A DNA stretch of 64,000 bases from Papiliotrema nemorosa (Eukaryota; Basidiomycota; Tremellomycetes; Tremellales; Rhynchogastremaceae): the NCBI GenBank assembly GCA_032158125.1, contig JASKOT010000016.1, positions 337,359-401,358 of the forward strand, given 5' to 3'. The translations under genes were made by a program, and so were the position numbers. Below the pieces are notes generated by a model. The model saw only the letters and a list, made by a program, of their open reading frames with translations, was not told the origin of the DNA and did no database searches. Positions 22,812 through 34,615 of this stretch are shown one piece after another. The first letter of the stretch is position 1. Each line of letters starts with the position of its first letter.

Positions 22812-24549
22812 TCAAAGCTTTGCTTTCACCAATATGACAGCCTCATCTGTATGAGCCATTTCACCTTTCGCAGCACCGCCCTGTCCCATGGACTCTTTGA
22901 TCACATTGACGTCCGAATCGAAGCGATCTCTCGTGAGCCGGAATGGTTTTGGAAGTTCGTTCTCGAACGCTTGCTGAGCAGCAGGCGAGATGCGATGATC
23001 GTTCAGCAGATAAGACCCGACAAGTGAAGAAAGGGCTTTTGTAGCTCCTGGAATCTGCGGCATGCCTGCCTATTAGGGCCCTGGATCCCGATCTCATTGG
23101 ACAATGGCTTACCATGGCCTGTGAATCCGGCGCAAACGAAGACACCCGGACGATCGGGATGTTGTCCAATATAGGGTAGGAAATCTGTCGAGTAGCCGAG
23201 CACTGTGACGCTATCAGCATAGCCTTTCTCGATGATGGGCTGACTGACCTCCACTCCACACAATATCCACGTTGCCCTTGCTATCTCCATCCCAATCCGC
23301 CATGTGCTTCTTCATGAAGCCTTCAAAGTAACGTCTAGCCCCTGGAATCTCCTCATCATCATGGTGATTGTTGTACCAGAGCTTCTCGTCCCTGAGATAT
23401 GTGCTCTTTGCTCCACCAAGTATGATTGAGCGATCTCCTCTTCCGGTAATTGGGCCTCCCTGACGAGCGATCATGTAGTCTGTATCGCCTGTTGCATGTC
23501 GAAAACCATAGGTGTATGGAATGGTGCCCCTTGTTCCACCCGGGGAGTGCGATTCTGCCGGTGTGATTGAGCACGCCGTCCCTCGTACGGGAATGATCTT
23601 GCTCCCGAATTCCGGTAGGACAGAAGATGTATAGGCGTTTGTAGTGGTGATGACTACTTCCGCGTCAATATCACCGCGCTCCGTGTGAACCGTCCATCGC
23701 TGTGCATTTGCAGGTGATTGACTTATACTTGTTGCAGGGGTGTATGTCTGTAGATTCATGCCGTTCCGCAATCCTATACGTATCACTGATCTGTTCAGCC
23801 ACTCTCCTCTCGGTTGCGCGTGTCGGCAGCCGGCTTCAAACTTACAAGCGGTAGCCAGCTTGTATGGCCAGAGGTGTCCAGCCGGATAGCTTGCACCCCA
23901 TCGAACGCCCTTGACACCGGCGATTCTCTCCATGTCATCCGGGTCATCCACCGATCTTATATCCCCCCTTCGTACAGAGTCAGGGAAGTCTCTTCGCCGT
24001 TGTTCAAGGTCCTCACGCGACCGTTTGGCATCTTCGGCATCGAAGAAGGAATCGAAAGCTCTGGTGATATGCAAGTCGCATTCAATCTTCTCCTCCCCGA
24101 TGATTGACGCGTAGTGATTCAAAGCGGCCTCCTCGAATTCGAACATGGCGTTTGCAACCTCTTTGCCATGTGTCTTCACCCGGCTTTGATAGCCTATGAA
24201 GGTCACGGGCTTGCAGTGACCGCCTGGAGGTTAGCATTCAGGTAATGATTGCTTATAAAGTCCCATGACACTGACCGTTGCGAGCGGTCGCGCTTCCACA
24301 TGTCTCATCCGCTTCTAGCATGACAACATTCAGGTTTCTCCCGCCTGCTTTGGCTTCTCGCATGAGTCGGTAGCTCATCATTGCGCCCGAGAGCCCGCTA
24401 CCGATGATGACCACATCTGCCTTTCGAGGTAGTTGGGGCGTTGTTCTGGCGTTCTTCAGCTCTGAATCTCGCCGACTCAACCAGAACGATTCGAGGCGAT
24501 TCGGTACGGGGAGGAGCGTAGCTTTGCCTTTGCTTTGCGACATGGTCAT
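22812..24549 (-). CDS. FAD-dependent oxidoreductase, DAO family (copy A)
   Basis: Flavoenzyme that oxidises an amine or amino acid to imine plus H2O2. Dinucleotide motif VVIIGSGLSGA at about residue 45, followed by VVMLEADETCGSATARNG (second Rossmann strand and FAD loop), the DAO family signature. Later: GVRWGASYPAGHLWPYKLATAL, VITTTNAYTSSVLPEFGSKI, IPYTYGFRHATGDTDYMI, SIILGGAKSTY and YSTDFLPYIGQHPDRPGVFVCAGFTGHGMP (shown in parts by separate exons), where the C-terminal GFTGHG loop contacts FAD. About six introns; near 500 aa. Starts at ATG 24547 (MTMSQSKGKA); a longer in-frame start at 24741 is less likely because the paralogue at 28.7 kb begins at the equivalent place. Shares a 399-bp divergent promoter with the aminotransferase. 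Confidence 0.85.
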
Positions 24550-24948
24550 CTCGTGGTTGTTAAAAGGTCGTCTTCGGAGTACTTGCTTTCTCGACGAGAG
24601 CTCGAATGATCGCTGCAGGTCCACTCCAATCCAGGCAGTGGGAGCGCCGATAAGAAGCGCAATTGGCTGCTCATGGCGGATCTGACCTTTAAGCGACGGA
24701 TATTGCCGAGCTATTATTGATTCACCCGAGGCGTAGACCATGTGCTAATCGTCAGTGGTAAATATCCTGAGCATGCGTCGAGTGCTTGGTTAGGTACAGA
24801 TGAGATCCACGCTCTCTCACAAGCGGCGCCTCACAGGTTGCGCCCACTGCACCTCTGTCATCGGTGTGATGGTCTTGGATTTTCATCAACGACCCATAAG
24901 CAGCCCTTGTCGTTTGCCTAACATATCGTATACGCTGAACGAGACACG
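24550..24948. other. Divergent promoter, FAD oxidoreductase A / aminotransferase
   Basis: 399 bp between divergent starts. No gene, repeat or clear operator identified. The arrangement suggests joint expression of the two enzymes. Confidence 0.45.
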
Positions 24949-26655
24949 ATGCCCTCTGTAGCCCATGATGCCGTCGCGATCGACTTTGAGCGATACTACA
25001 GCTTGGAGTCGAAGCAGCGAAAACGTAGCCAGCTGAAGGAGCTTCGGCCATATTTTGAAATTCCAGGCATGATCAGTGTAAGTGTTCAGCTGTTTTGAGT
25101 GGGCACTCCTGACCCTGCCAGTTCGGAGTAGGTATACCTCATCCCTCAACATTCCCCGTGAGTGGGATGACCCTCTCGATACCGTTTGCGAACAAGTCAG
25201 TCTTGATACCAGGAGTGGGCGGTAAATCCTTCGTTCAGGTGACATCCGAAACTAGCTAATCATAGTCCGATCCAGCAAGGATCTGCTACCTCTCGAGGAG
25301 TACACTCCCTTGAATAAAGGAGATGCACTAAACCCCGATCTCACCGAAGAATTGCAGTATAGCTCGACATACGGTACACCACACTTGCTCAAATGGTTGA
25401 AAGAACACGTTAAGCGTGTTCACGCGCCCAAATACGATGACTGGAACGTTCTGTGCACGGCCGGAAACACCGATGGGACAGATGCGGTCATGAGAGCTTG
25501 TCTGGACAGAGGGGATCATCTGCTAGTGGAAGAGTTTGGTGAGTACTTTATGATCGAGACTCGGGTTCCGGTGCTGAAGATTCAGCTTATCCTGGTTTGC
25601 TCAGCCCTGCAATGTCCTTGGGCTTCAAGCCAATTGGTGTGCCCATGGACAAGGAAGGGGTAAATGCCGAGGCGTTGGACAAGATCATGGAAGAGTGGGA
25701 TGAGCGGGAACGGGGAGGAGCAAGACCCAAGCTCATCGTTCTGGTACCGTGAGTATAGGCAAATGGACCGGTACTCATGAGCAGAACGTGTTCGAATCCT
25801 GCTGGAGTGACAATCCCTGTACACCGTAAACGCGAGATCTATGGAATCTGCAGAAAGTGGGGTTTGTTAATCGTTGAGGATGACCCATGTGAGCTTTGAT
25901 AAGAATACTTCAAGCAACAATGGGATTTGCTGACAGCAGATTGTTTCCTACAGATGCGGCCCGAGGGTGCCGACTCTCCCATTGTTCCCACATTCCTCTC
26001 CCTTGACACCGACGGCCGCGTCGTTCGTATCGACAGCTATTCCAAAATTGTTGCACCGGGCAGCCGGCTTGGGTTTATTACCGCCCACAAAACGCTTCTA
26101 GAGAAGATCATGAACACCAGAGAGAGTGCAACACAATGTCCGAGTGGTATTTCGATTGCCGTGATCACGGCGGTGCTGCGTGCTTGGGGCGGTCATGAGG
26201 GATTTGAGAACCGTTACATCCCACAGCTGTCCGGTAAGTACTACCTACCCGGCTGTCGTGACGCGACATTGACAACGATTGCAGCAATATACTCGAAGCG
26301 TGCGCTCTTCCTCGTCGATCTGCTACACAAGTACGCACCACTGTCCACAATTGAGATCCCCGCACCGTCAGGAGGCATGTTCCTTTGGGTCCGACTCAGG
26401 ATCGACTCGCATCCGGACTACCCCACCAAAACTCCACAACAGATCTCGCAGCAGGTGTTCGAGACCATGATCGCAGAAAAGGTCTTGGCATGTCCCGGCC
26501 ATTATTTCAAGGCACCATCTACCAAGGAGGCTAGCCCGGAGGACGATCGCGACAGAATCTTCATCCGCATGTCCTATTCGCTTCCTGATTCCGAGGAGAT
26601 GGAGGAAGGTGTGAAACGTTTCAGCAGAGCACTGTTGAAAGAATGGAAGCTCTGA
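24949..26655 (+). CDS. PLP-dependent aminotransferase, class I/II (Aro8/kynurenine-aminoadipate type)
   Basis: Transfers an amino group from an aromatic or alpha-aminoadipate-type amino acid to a 2-oxo acid; cytosolic. Starts MPSVAHDAVAIDFERYYS; exon 1 ends in PYFEIPGMIS and joins to FGVGIPHPSTFPV. YGTPHLLKWLKEHV and LCTAGNTDGTDAVMRACLD form the cofactor pocket, SNPAGVTIPV holds the substrate-contact Asn, and VEDDPY gives the Asp that contacts the pyridine ring. The Schiff-base lysine lies in IDSYSKIVAPGSRLGFI. The C-terminal domain ends with IRMSYSLPDSEEMEEGVKRF. Six to seven introns; about 460 aa. Its product, a 2-oxo acid, would be a natural substrate for the 2-hydroxyacid dehydrogenase encoded next door (convergent, 103 bp away). 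Confidence 0.9.
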
Positions 26656-26758
26656 GTCGTTTGCAAGCGGTGAACAAAGAGTTCGGTAGCCTGCTCAGCA
26701 ACCGAGGTCACAATCAAGAGGGATCATCGTCTTATACAGTATGCATCAGATTTGTTGC

Positions 26759-28165
26759 TTAGTAGCCCTTGTCTGGATCTACAACGTTCATGAATGGCTC
26801 GCCATCCTTCAGCCTCTTCAGTTGGGCTATCAAGATGTCAGCCCCGGCGTCATAATATCCCTCGAAGCTTCCGCTAGTATGCCCAGTGATGATGGCTGCT
26901 GGGTGCGTGTAGAGTGGGTGATGATCGGGAAGCGGTTCTGGATCCGTGACATCTAACGCCACGGCACTCAATCCGCCGGGTGCATCGAGAGCTTCAAGCA
27001 GAACATCTGAGTATCAGCCTTTGCCCTGGCAGGGTATGTTACGCTCACCAGACCGGATCAAGTCGCCGCGGCCGACATTCAGTAGTATCGCTCCCTCTGG
27101 CAGTTTGCCTGGAGTCAACTGAGAAGACTCAAACACGAGTAAACTGCACGCACTGAGATGGTCCGCATCGAGCATGTAGGTAGTCTGCGGTGTGGACGGC
27201 AGACTACAGACCAGGATGTCACAACGAGACAGGAACGCTGAAAAGGAATCCGGGTCGGTGGTCGCATAGTACTGGCTGGGAATATTACCGTCGAGATCTC
27301 CTGTACCTGGGATAGTATACTATATTGTCAGGCAAAGTGACGAAAGCGCATGTATGTGCCAGGAGCTCTGGTAACTCACACCTGATTCGACCCGTTTGTC
27401 TCCCTTTGAATTCGCCGCGATAATCTCGCAGTTGAAAGCCTTGAGTAATCTAGCAGCCTCTCGAGCGATATGACCGTAGCCCTGAACGGTCAGCACAGTA
27501 CAGTCGAGGCATAGTGCGAGATGACTGCAAGGACCTACCAGCATTCCCACAGTCTTGCCAAATATAGTCCTATTAGACGGATATTGTGCACCCAGGGCCC
27601 CAGCCGCATCCTTGACCAAAGCCTGGCTCGGCCATACTTGTCGTTGTCGAGCTATATACATGTCGTGATGCAATCGCATGTACACTCAGAGTAAGCTCAG
27701 GCGGGATAGAGGGACGCACAGTTCACGATATTGGCGATGATCCACTGCGGGATTGATAAAGCATGTATCCCTATCGATCAGTCCAATCTCATGCGTTGAT
27801 GCCTACCAGACGCTGAGCAGACCTGAATCCGTTTCTTTGCTGCGTCTGTCATGACCTGGCTGCAAAGAACCTTGTTCGCCCCAGCTAAAGGAAAATTAGC
27901 ACGAATGATGTCTCGTTCCACGTTGAATCAATGCTAGCTCACCCGAAGAGAGCTGGATCATCTTGGTTTTTGGCACTTGCCCCGGATCAGTGATACTGCT
28001 AGGAAACCCGGTCCATGTCGTGTACCAGATGTTCACCTGTCGCGAGATTTCAGGAGGAACGTCGCCATCTGGATAAAAGTACACCTTGTCTGCGGCATGT
28101 TTGATCTGCTCAACCTTGGCGCGAGATATGGGAGCGGTAATGGCTACGATGATTTGTTCGCTCAT
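26759..28165 (-). CDS. D-isomer-specific 2-hydroxyacid dehydrogenase
   Basis: NAD(P)-linked oxidoreductase interconverting 2-oxo acids and D-2-hydroxy acids. N-terminal exon MSEQIIVAITAPIS up to MIQLSSG. The cofactor domain begins with LTVQGYGHIAREAARLL, a GxGxxA/G-type loop. Catalytic residues are visible: Arg in LNVGRGDLI, Glu in LDVTDPEPLP and His in IITGHTSG, all in family order. About seven introns; close to 340 aa. The stop TAA is at 26759-26761 after VVDPDKGY. Placement tail-to-tail with an aminotransferase and beside two DAO oxidoreductases suggests reduction of 2-oxo acids made by deamination (inference). Substrate range cannot be read from sequence. Confidence 0.87.
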
Positions 28166-28720
28166 GTTGTTTATTCTTGATCTTGCCAGTCAAAGAGCGT
28201 CCTTGGCCGTTCTTATGCCTAGTCGGGATGCGGACCACGCGTTGTTGCCGAGCAAAAGCCCAACCGAGGACCTGCCAGATCTCGCGACGCTTAATTCTTC
28301 GAAATCGGGTCTTGCTTCGGGGATTTGAAGGTAAGTGCAGTGCGGCGCATGTTATCTCGCAATCGGATAGGCCCGATAAGCAGAAGCGAGAGAGCCCAGC
28401 CTGGGCGAAAGGAAGAGCTGCCGCTCATCAAGCATCGATCTTCCTCACGTTGATGCTGACTTTACGGTCAAGTAGTGCAGCATGAACTTCTGACTCCTCA
28501 ATGATACCGAGTCTCATGAGGCAGGCACCAGATCTGAGCTCGAAAGATTCCGCTTCGGGATCTTGTGATCACTCCTATCGTAAAGCGCTGCCAATCTTAC
28601 GACCACGACTAACTCGATAGCGCAGAGTAGGGGTGTGGACCAAGTTGCACTTTGGTGGGAGGCCTATCTGATTGTCAAGGTGGTCACCGCTGAGATCATG
28701 TCAAGCGTGCATTTGAGAAT
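28166..28720. other. Intergenic: dehydrogenase promoter
   Basis: 555 bp upstream of the dehydrogenase and downstream of the second DAO gene. Short open frames have no recognisable domain; no repeat or RNA gene seen. Confidence 0.5.
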
Positions 28721-30560
28721 CTAAGCATGGGCAGGAACGGCCACCTCTCCTAGCGAATCGGGTACTGCAAACGATTTCTTGGAGCTCTCCAAGCCCATTT
28801 TGATCTCGGCATCGAATTGTGCAAGAGCATCACGGCTTTGCAATCGCTGTATACGCTCGGCTGTGGCATGGAACGGGCCGGGAAGCGGAGGGTACGTTGT
28901 AACCTCGTCGGGAAGGGTGTGAGCCACACCGAGTGTTTGTAACATCTGGCCCGCTACGTGTGCGGTAGACAGCAGAATTCGGGGCATACCTGCTCATGTC
29001 AGCTGCCGAATTGAATCTTCTGGCTGCAGCTGTACTGACCGTGACCTGAGAATCCAGCTGCGATGAAATGGGCTTTGTGGCCGGGCAGAGCGCCGACAAA
29101 GGGGAAAGAATCGACGCTGGAGGAGTAGACTGCAAATCAGCAGGCGTGTCGAGAGGAACCGTAATCTGAGATGCGACGTACCACCTGTCCAGACACCGCC
29201 TTTCTCGTCATCGAGCTCCAAAGGAGCGGCATCCGCACCTTTCCAGTTGTTTACATCATTCTTAGGCCACTTCTTATAGAAGTCCGGCACCCCGTCGAAT
29301 TGGACATCTTCCCGATCGTTGTTGACATAGCTCTCGGGGTTCTTGACCGTGATGGATTTGGCTCCTCCAATGATGATGGCGTTGTGAGGAGGAGGGAGTT
29401 GTAAGAAGTAGTTCTATCGATGAGCCAGGTTCGCATTCGTAATCTCACGTTGATGATAGAATCCCAATGTTGTGCTCCAGTATGAGGCAGTTGACCCTCT
29501 GGGGCTTTGATAGCCGCCAGCGTGCCACGTCCCGGGTAGATCAAATTTTGGAACTCTGGGAGGAGGTGCGAAGCCCATCGATTCTATTGGGTCAGAAAAT
29601 CGCCTGTATGGATGGTTTGGCACGCAGATGAATCACTCACTGTCGCATGGAGGACCGTTTTGGCGCGTACACGACCCCTTGGAGTGTCCACCGTGATCCA
29701 TCCCGACCCATCTCGCTCTGATACCTTCTCGACTGGTGTGTCCGCTTGGATGTTGAGATGACCCGTCTTCTCGACAATGCGTAAGAGAGCATGGACGAAT
29801 TTGTAAGGCCACCTGGAAGATCAGAAACGGGAAGCCTCGCGAGACCCGGTACAGGACCTACACCTGACCGGATGGGTGGACAACGGCTCCTATACAACCT
29901 TTCATCTTGGTGAATTCTTCGGCTTTCTTCGGATCCTCTATGAGGTAACAGTCCTTGATGATATCTCCATCGACCCCGTGATCTTTTTGCATCGCGTGGA
30001 AGGCTCCCTTGAGTCGCGTCCAAGCCTCCTCTGACATTGCGGCATCATACGTCTCGCCCAGCTTGAACGAGGTCTCCTCTGCTATTCCCTCACGATCCAT
30101 CAGATCGGCAAAGGCTCTTAAATGAGCATTCTCGTGTTGAATCAATGCGAGGGCACCCTCGGCGCCGAATCGTTGGGACCATGCTGGATATCGGGAGTAT
30201 AGATGCGGTCTGAGCTGACCACCTATGGGTCAGCAAAAACAGCTACCGATTGATGCTGATAGATTACTCACCATTGCGCCCTGTTGCAGCACCGCAGATA
30301 TCCCTGGCCTCAAGCATGACCATACTAGGGGTCTGGGAGTTTTCGGTGTACTGACCCTCAGTCGGGATCGTCTCGATTCTACAACGATGATCACGTACTC
30401 GGTGTATCCAGTAGGCTGCACTGGCCCCTGTGTATCCACTTCCAACAATGACTACATCGCATTCCTTTGGTAGCTCAGGCGTGGTACGACGATTGCGCAA
30501 CTTCGAGTCGGCGGCCTCGATCCAGAAAGACTTTGTCGCGTTGGAGATTGGTAAAACCAT
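28721..30560 (-). CDS. FAD-dependent oxidoreductase, DAO family (copy B)
   Basis: Paralogue of the gene at 22.8-24.5 kb. Starts MVLPISNATKSFWIEAADSK; the shared opening (SFW, then LRNRRTTPELP here and LKNARTTPQLP in copy A) precedes the FAD loop VVIVGSGYTGASAAYW. Then VMLEARDICGAATGRNG, LRPHLYSRYPAWSQRFGAE, CIGAVVHPSGQ, VWPYKFVHALLRIVEKTG and, near the C-terminus, AAGFSGHG-type sequence followed by MPRILLSTAHVAGQML. About seven introns; around 490 aa. There is a longer insert than in copy A after the first strand (about 20 residues). The two copies differ enough to act on different amines or amino acids. No signal peptide; a C-terminal peroxisomal tripeptide is not evident (ends in PAHA). Confidence 0.85.
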
Positions 30561-31227
30561 GATATAGGATGTCTTGATGTGGGAGCTGTGTCTTGTGAGG
30601 ATTCAAGGTATGTTGGGATAGTTGAGCAGAGATGTTCGTGGATGGAACACGATAACAGAGAAGCAGCTCTCCATTGAGCGTTATATAAATAGCCGATCAG
30701 GCGTCGGCTAGAAACGCCCCCCAGGAAACCATGCAGATCTATCTGTTGTAGCCTGTCGCCATTGGCCGGAGGAGCTACACGACCAGACGACCATGAGCGT
30801 ACAGCCGGTCGGGTCTACATGCACATGGTCTTGGGCCTGCATGCTGGGCTGAACCCGCAAAGCAGATTTGCCGTCCTCTCAGATACAAGATGGACATCGC
30901 CGCTTCATATACCGCTCGTTGGCTGTTACTCTTACGGCCCTGTTTGCATAATCATGCGTGATGTACAACATCACGGAGACCGACTCGGGCCCAAAGTACC
31001 ACGACGTACTGCTGACTCGAGCATCTGAATGGCAATGTATACCAAAATTTCATTTCCTGCTTTAATTCCCCGCTGTCTATTACAATAGGCTCTATCTCGC
31101 ACTCAATCTCGATTTCTGACCTACGCTGACCACAGGCAGAACCAATCATCAAGGTCCTGGGCGATCTCGCTACCTCGCTCCTTGCATCTCACTCCACTCT
31201 CTCGGCTCTCGATCTCGCGGTCCATTT
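30561..31227. other. Intergenic: promoter of FAD oxidoreductase B
   Basis: 667 bp. TTATATAAATA at 30681-30691 lies about 120 bp before the oxidoreductase start and may be its TATA element (read on the minus strand). The rest shows no supported gene; it ends at the stop of the amino-acid permease. Confidence 0.5.
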
Positions 31228-33187
31228 TTAGTCCCACCAGAACCTGGCAAACCATGCCAAGGGACCCTTCTTCTTCTGCAGAGGTTCTGGCTCGGGGTTG
31301 GCTTCAGCGACGAGGATAAATTCGCCGACAGGAGATTTTTCGAGTGCAACAATCTTGCTCTTGCGGATGATTTTGTGGCCGAAATAAAAGACGATCATGA
31401 ACGCGATAGCAAAGTAGCTCGAAATGAAGTCGGCAATGTCCCAGTTTCCAGGCAGCTATCATATTCAGCAACTGCTTCTATGGGCATGACGACGACCACT
31501 CACGAACGAATAGAAGCCGCCAGTGATTAGGACTAGACTGCTGCCCCAGATGACTACGTGGCTGACAAATGGCTGGAAAGGTGCTGCCCATGGCAGTTTG
31601 CCCGCGTCGATATCTTGCGCCTTCATTGCTTTACGCAGCCTCCAGTTGCAGATTCCGATGGTAATCCAGATGACTAGGGTGGAACTCGAATTCAAGTTGG
31701 TGAGGTAAGAGAAGGCTGTGCTGGCTCCACCGTTGCCCAAGCTCATATACGCGAGCAGTTGGAAGGATCCTTGGAAAATCACGGCGATGTAGGGAATACC
31801 AAAGCGAGACACTCGAGTAAAGATCTTTGGTGCGCGTCCTTCCAGGGCCAAAGCATAGAGACTACGAGACCCGGTCAACATGCCGTGGTTTCCCGATGAC
31901 CAAGCCGAGGTGATGACAACCGCATTGATGATGGAAGGCAGGACCTTGACCCCTGCTTTCGTTGCTGCGACCACGAATGGAGAAGAAGATGCCGTTCCGT
32001 TGTTGTGTGCCAAATGGGGATCGTTGGAGGGGACGATGAGACCCACAACGAAGAGCGATAACAGGTAGAATACAGTGACTCGAATAAACACTCGTTTGGC
32101 GGCTTTGGGTATGTTTCGTCGAGGGTTTCGTGTTTCCGCCGCAGCGATTGCTAGCGTCTCCACCCCAGAGTATGCGTAGACAGCGTTGATGAATGTGAGC
32201 CAGAAGCCGCACTGGAGATGTCAACGAGTTGTACGTTTAGGGTGTCTATTCGCTCACGAATTTACCAGCCGAAGTGCCAACCTGCCAGTACCCCAATCCG
32301 AAAGGTCCAGGGTCTTTCCAGTACCTAAATCCGATGCGATCTTGCCCCGGCACTCCTCCAAGATCGTAGATAAGCCCAAAGAGGATCAAACCAAGGATGA
32401 GAGCAATCTTGAGGAATGCCGAGATGAGCTCGACCTCGCCATAGACTCGGATGAAGAAGAGATTGGTCGCAAAAGTGATGACTGTCACGATGTAAGCTGA
32501 ATCGACAAAGCCTCGTGACACGGAAAGACTCACCGATGCATATAGTTATCCAGATTGCTGGACTCAGGTCACTCCAATAAGAGCACAGAACTGCCACCGC
32601 CGTCCATTCAGCGGGAACAGAGACTGCCGATCCGTAGAAGGTGCTCCAACCGATCGCAAAAGACAAGGCGGGGTCCACGAACAGCTCGGCGTGACGGATG
32701 TAAGCTCCAGAAACAGGAGCCAGCGCTGATGTCTCGCCAATGCACGCCATGACGCAGATGACCAAGAAGCCGACAGCCGAGTAGCCGATGAGAGTACCGA
32801 GAGGTCCCGCACGACGAATGGAACGCCCGGAACCAAGGAAGAGTCCAGTACCAATAGCTCCAGCAAGAGCGATCATCTGATGCGATTAGCTCTGGCAGAT
32901 AGTGCCTTGCAAGGTCATACCTGGATATGCCTTTGTTTCAAGCCCCGATGCACAGTCTCCTTCTGAAGCAGAGTGGGATCTACCCCAGGTGGAATCACTT
33001 GGCCATTGACCAAAGTGTCACCCCTTTCTGCGGTGTCGACATCCCGAACCTCGGGCTCGTAGACATCCTTCTTGTTCCCAGTGTCGACCTCGTCATCGAT
33101 TGATGAACCATGGTCGAGCGCAGGCAGCATCTCAATCCCGTATCTCGAAGACATTCTTGAAGTGAAGAGTGGAGCGGTCCGTCCCAT
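31228..33187 (-). CDS. Amino-acid permease (YAT/APC family)
   Basis: Plasma-membrane proton-coupled amino-acid importer. Soluble N-tail, then LKQRHIQ joined to MIALAGAIGTGLFLGSG, the helix 1 signature of fungal amino-acid permeases. It is followed by GETSALAPVSGAYIRHAELF, SFAIGWSTFYGSAVSVPAEW, YAYSGVETLAIAAAETRNPR (helix 6 region), AWSSGNHGMLTGSRSLYALA and C-terminal helices ending before a soluble tail with IIRKSKIVALEKSP and PLAWFARFWWD, TAA at 31228-31230. Four to five introns; about 580 aa. ATG at 33185 is used; ATG at 33152 is an alternative. The acidic stretch in the N-tail is usual for endocytic control. Location next to the oxidoreductase/aminotransferase block suggests that it supplies their substrates (inference). 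Confidence 0.9.
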
Positions 33188-33620
33188 ATGGCTCCCTTCT
33201 TGTACATAATTAGTACCCCTGTTAATCACTTACACGTCGGCTAACAGGGTAGATCTAGGAGGTACGAGTACCGGTCACGCCCAGCCAATCGCACTGCAGT
33301 ATGGCTGGTTATCAACGGGACCACCAACCTATTTTTAAAACTGCCGACGTTTTGCATGGGGTTCTAGCGGCGGCTCACGATATGAAAGCGTCGTGACCCC
33401 TGTTTGGGGCCTCTGAATGATGTTACGGCAAGACGGACCACTGCGCGCCGCAAGGGCATGCGATGCTTCTTGATTCGTAGATGCGTCGGATAACTTATCT
33501 CTGCTTTCAACATGTGACACTTGAGCGCAGCTTGCACGACTGCATCACCTTGAATCCTACGAAGACTCGCTGTTACATTCAATTTGTCACAGCAACAATT
33601 GCACAGCGCACTTGATCACC
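33188..33620. other. Divergent promoter, amino-acid permease / HAD gene
   Basis: 433 bp with no supported gene. Contains TATTTTTAAA at about 33330. No repeats recognised. Confidence 0.45.
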
Positions 33621-34615
33621 ATGCCGTCTGTAGTCTGTGAGTGCGATCTGCCTGATCCCGTCTCGCTGCGAGCGATGCTATACAGAAGATCATTGAGCTG
33701 ACATCAAGTCGATGTAGTCGGAACATGCTGTGAGTCCTCTACCCGGCATGACTGTGTCGTCTGTTCCGGACCCAGACCAGTTCTACAAAGGAGCCCGCTG
33801 ACTTGTGCAGTCTCGTACGACAACGGCGCTGTCGCCCTACAACACCGCTTGGGCGATAAGCTAGCAGCTCATGGACTTTCCTCCAAACTCCTCTTCTACT
33901 CTTGGGTCACGTCGACAGAACGAGACTACTCTTATCTCTCGCAGATCAAGCAGTATAAACCCTTCTTCCAAATCATGTCACATACTCTCCGTCGATTACT
34001 CTACCAGGCCGGCGTTCCTGTTTCTGCTTTGGATGACTTCTATACCGAAGAAGATATCGAATACATCATGGGCGAATACAAAAAGCTCAAGCCTAGAGAA
34101 GGTCTCGGAGAGATGATGCAGACGTTGCGGGAGGGCGGCTTTGAAGTCTGGTGCTGCTCGGACGCCAACCCGGATCGAGTGAAGGGTTACTTTGACAATG
34201 CTGGAGTAGAGATGCCAATGGACCATATCCTGTCAGCGGACATGGTCAACGCTGGAAAGCCAGAGCCAGTAGTGTACAAGCTCGCACGGGAGAAGGCGGG
34301 TTCGGACAAGCCAGGGGAAGTCTCTGTCTTCGCCGGTGAGTAAAGCGTCTCTGACAGACTCCACCATTGCTCCCCGCCCCTCTACTCGAATGCATACCGG
34401 CACCTCTGCCTGGCGCGAAAGGGTCGTTCAGGAGCTGATCAGTAGCTTCACACGCCTGGGACTGTGCGGCAGCAAAAGCAGCGGGTTTCGTTACGGCTTA
34501 CACAACGACTTACGAATACGACGAGTGTATCGAGATCTTTGGAAAGGCTGATCTCGTAACTCACGATCTACCGTCACTAGGCAGGGGCATCGTGGAGAAG
34601 TTTGGCAAACGGTAG
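33621..34615 (+). CDS. HAD-superfamily haloacid dehalogenase type II
   Basis: Hydrolase of the L-2-haloacid dehalogenase group. The start region is highly split: exon 1 is 16 nt (33621-33636), exon 2 is a 21-nt microexon (33709-33729) and exon 3 begins at 33811. Joined, they give VVFDVVGTCFSYDNGA, the HAD motif I with nucleophile Asp. Motif II is in VWCCSDANPDRVKGYF, the motif III lysine in NAGKPEPVVYKLA, and motif IV in HAWDCAAAKAAGF after a last intron of about 120 nt starting at 34336. Total about 230 aa, normal. In fungi such proteins are often annotated as dehalogenases, but natural substrates are mostly unknown; it could be a small phosphatase-like house-cleaning enzyme. Confidence 0.85.

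Noticed and set aside
25790..25799. GTTCGAATCC, like a tRNA T-loop
   Set aside because: It lies in the coding exon for SNPAGVT of the aminotransferase and no cloverleaf can be drawn around it.
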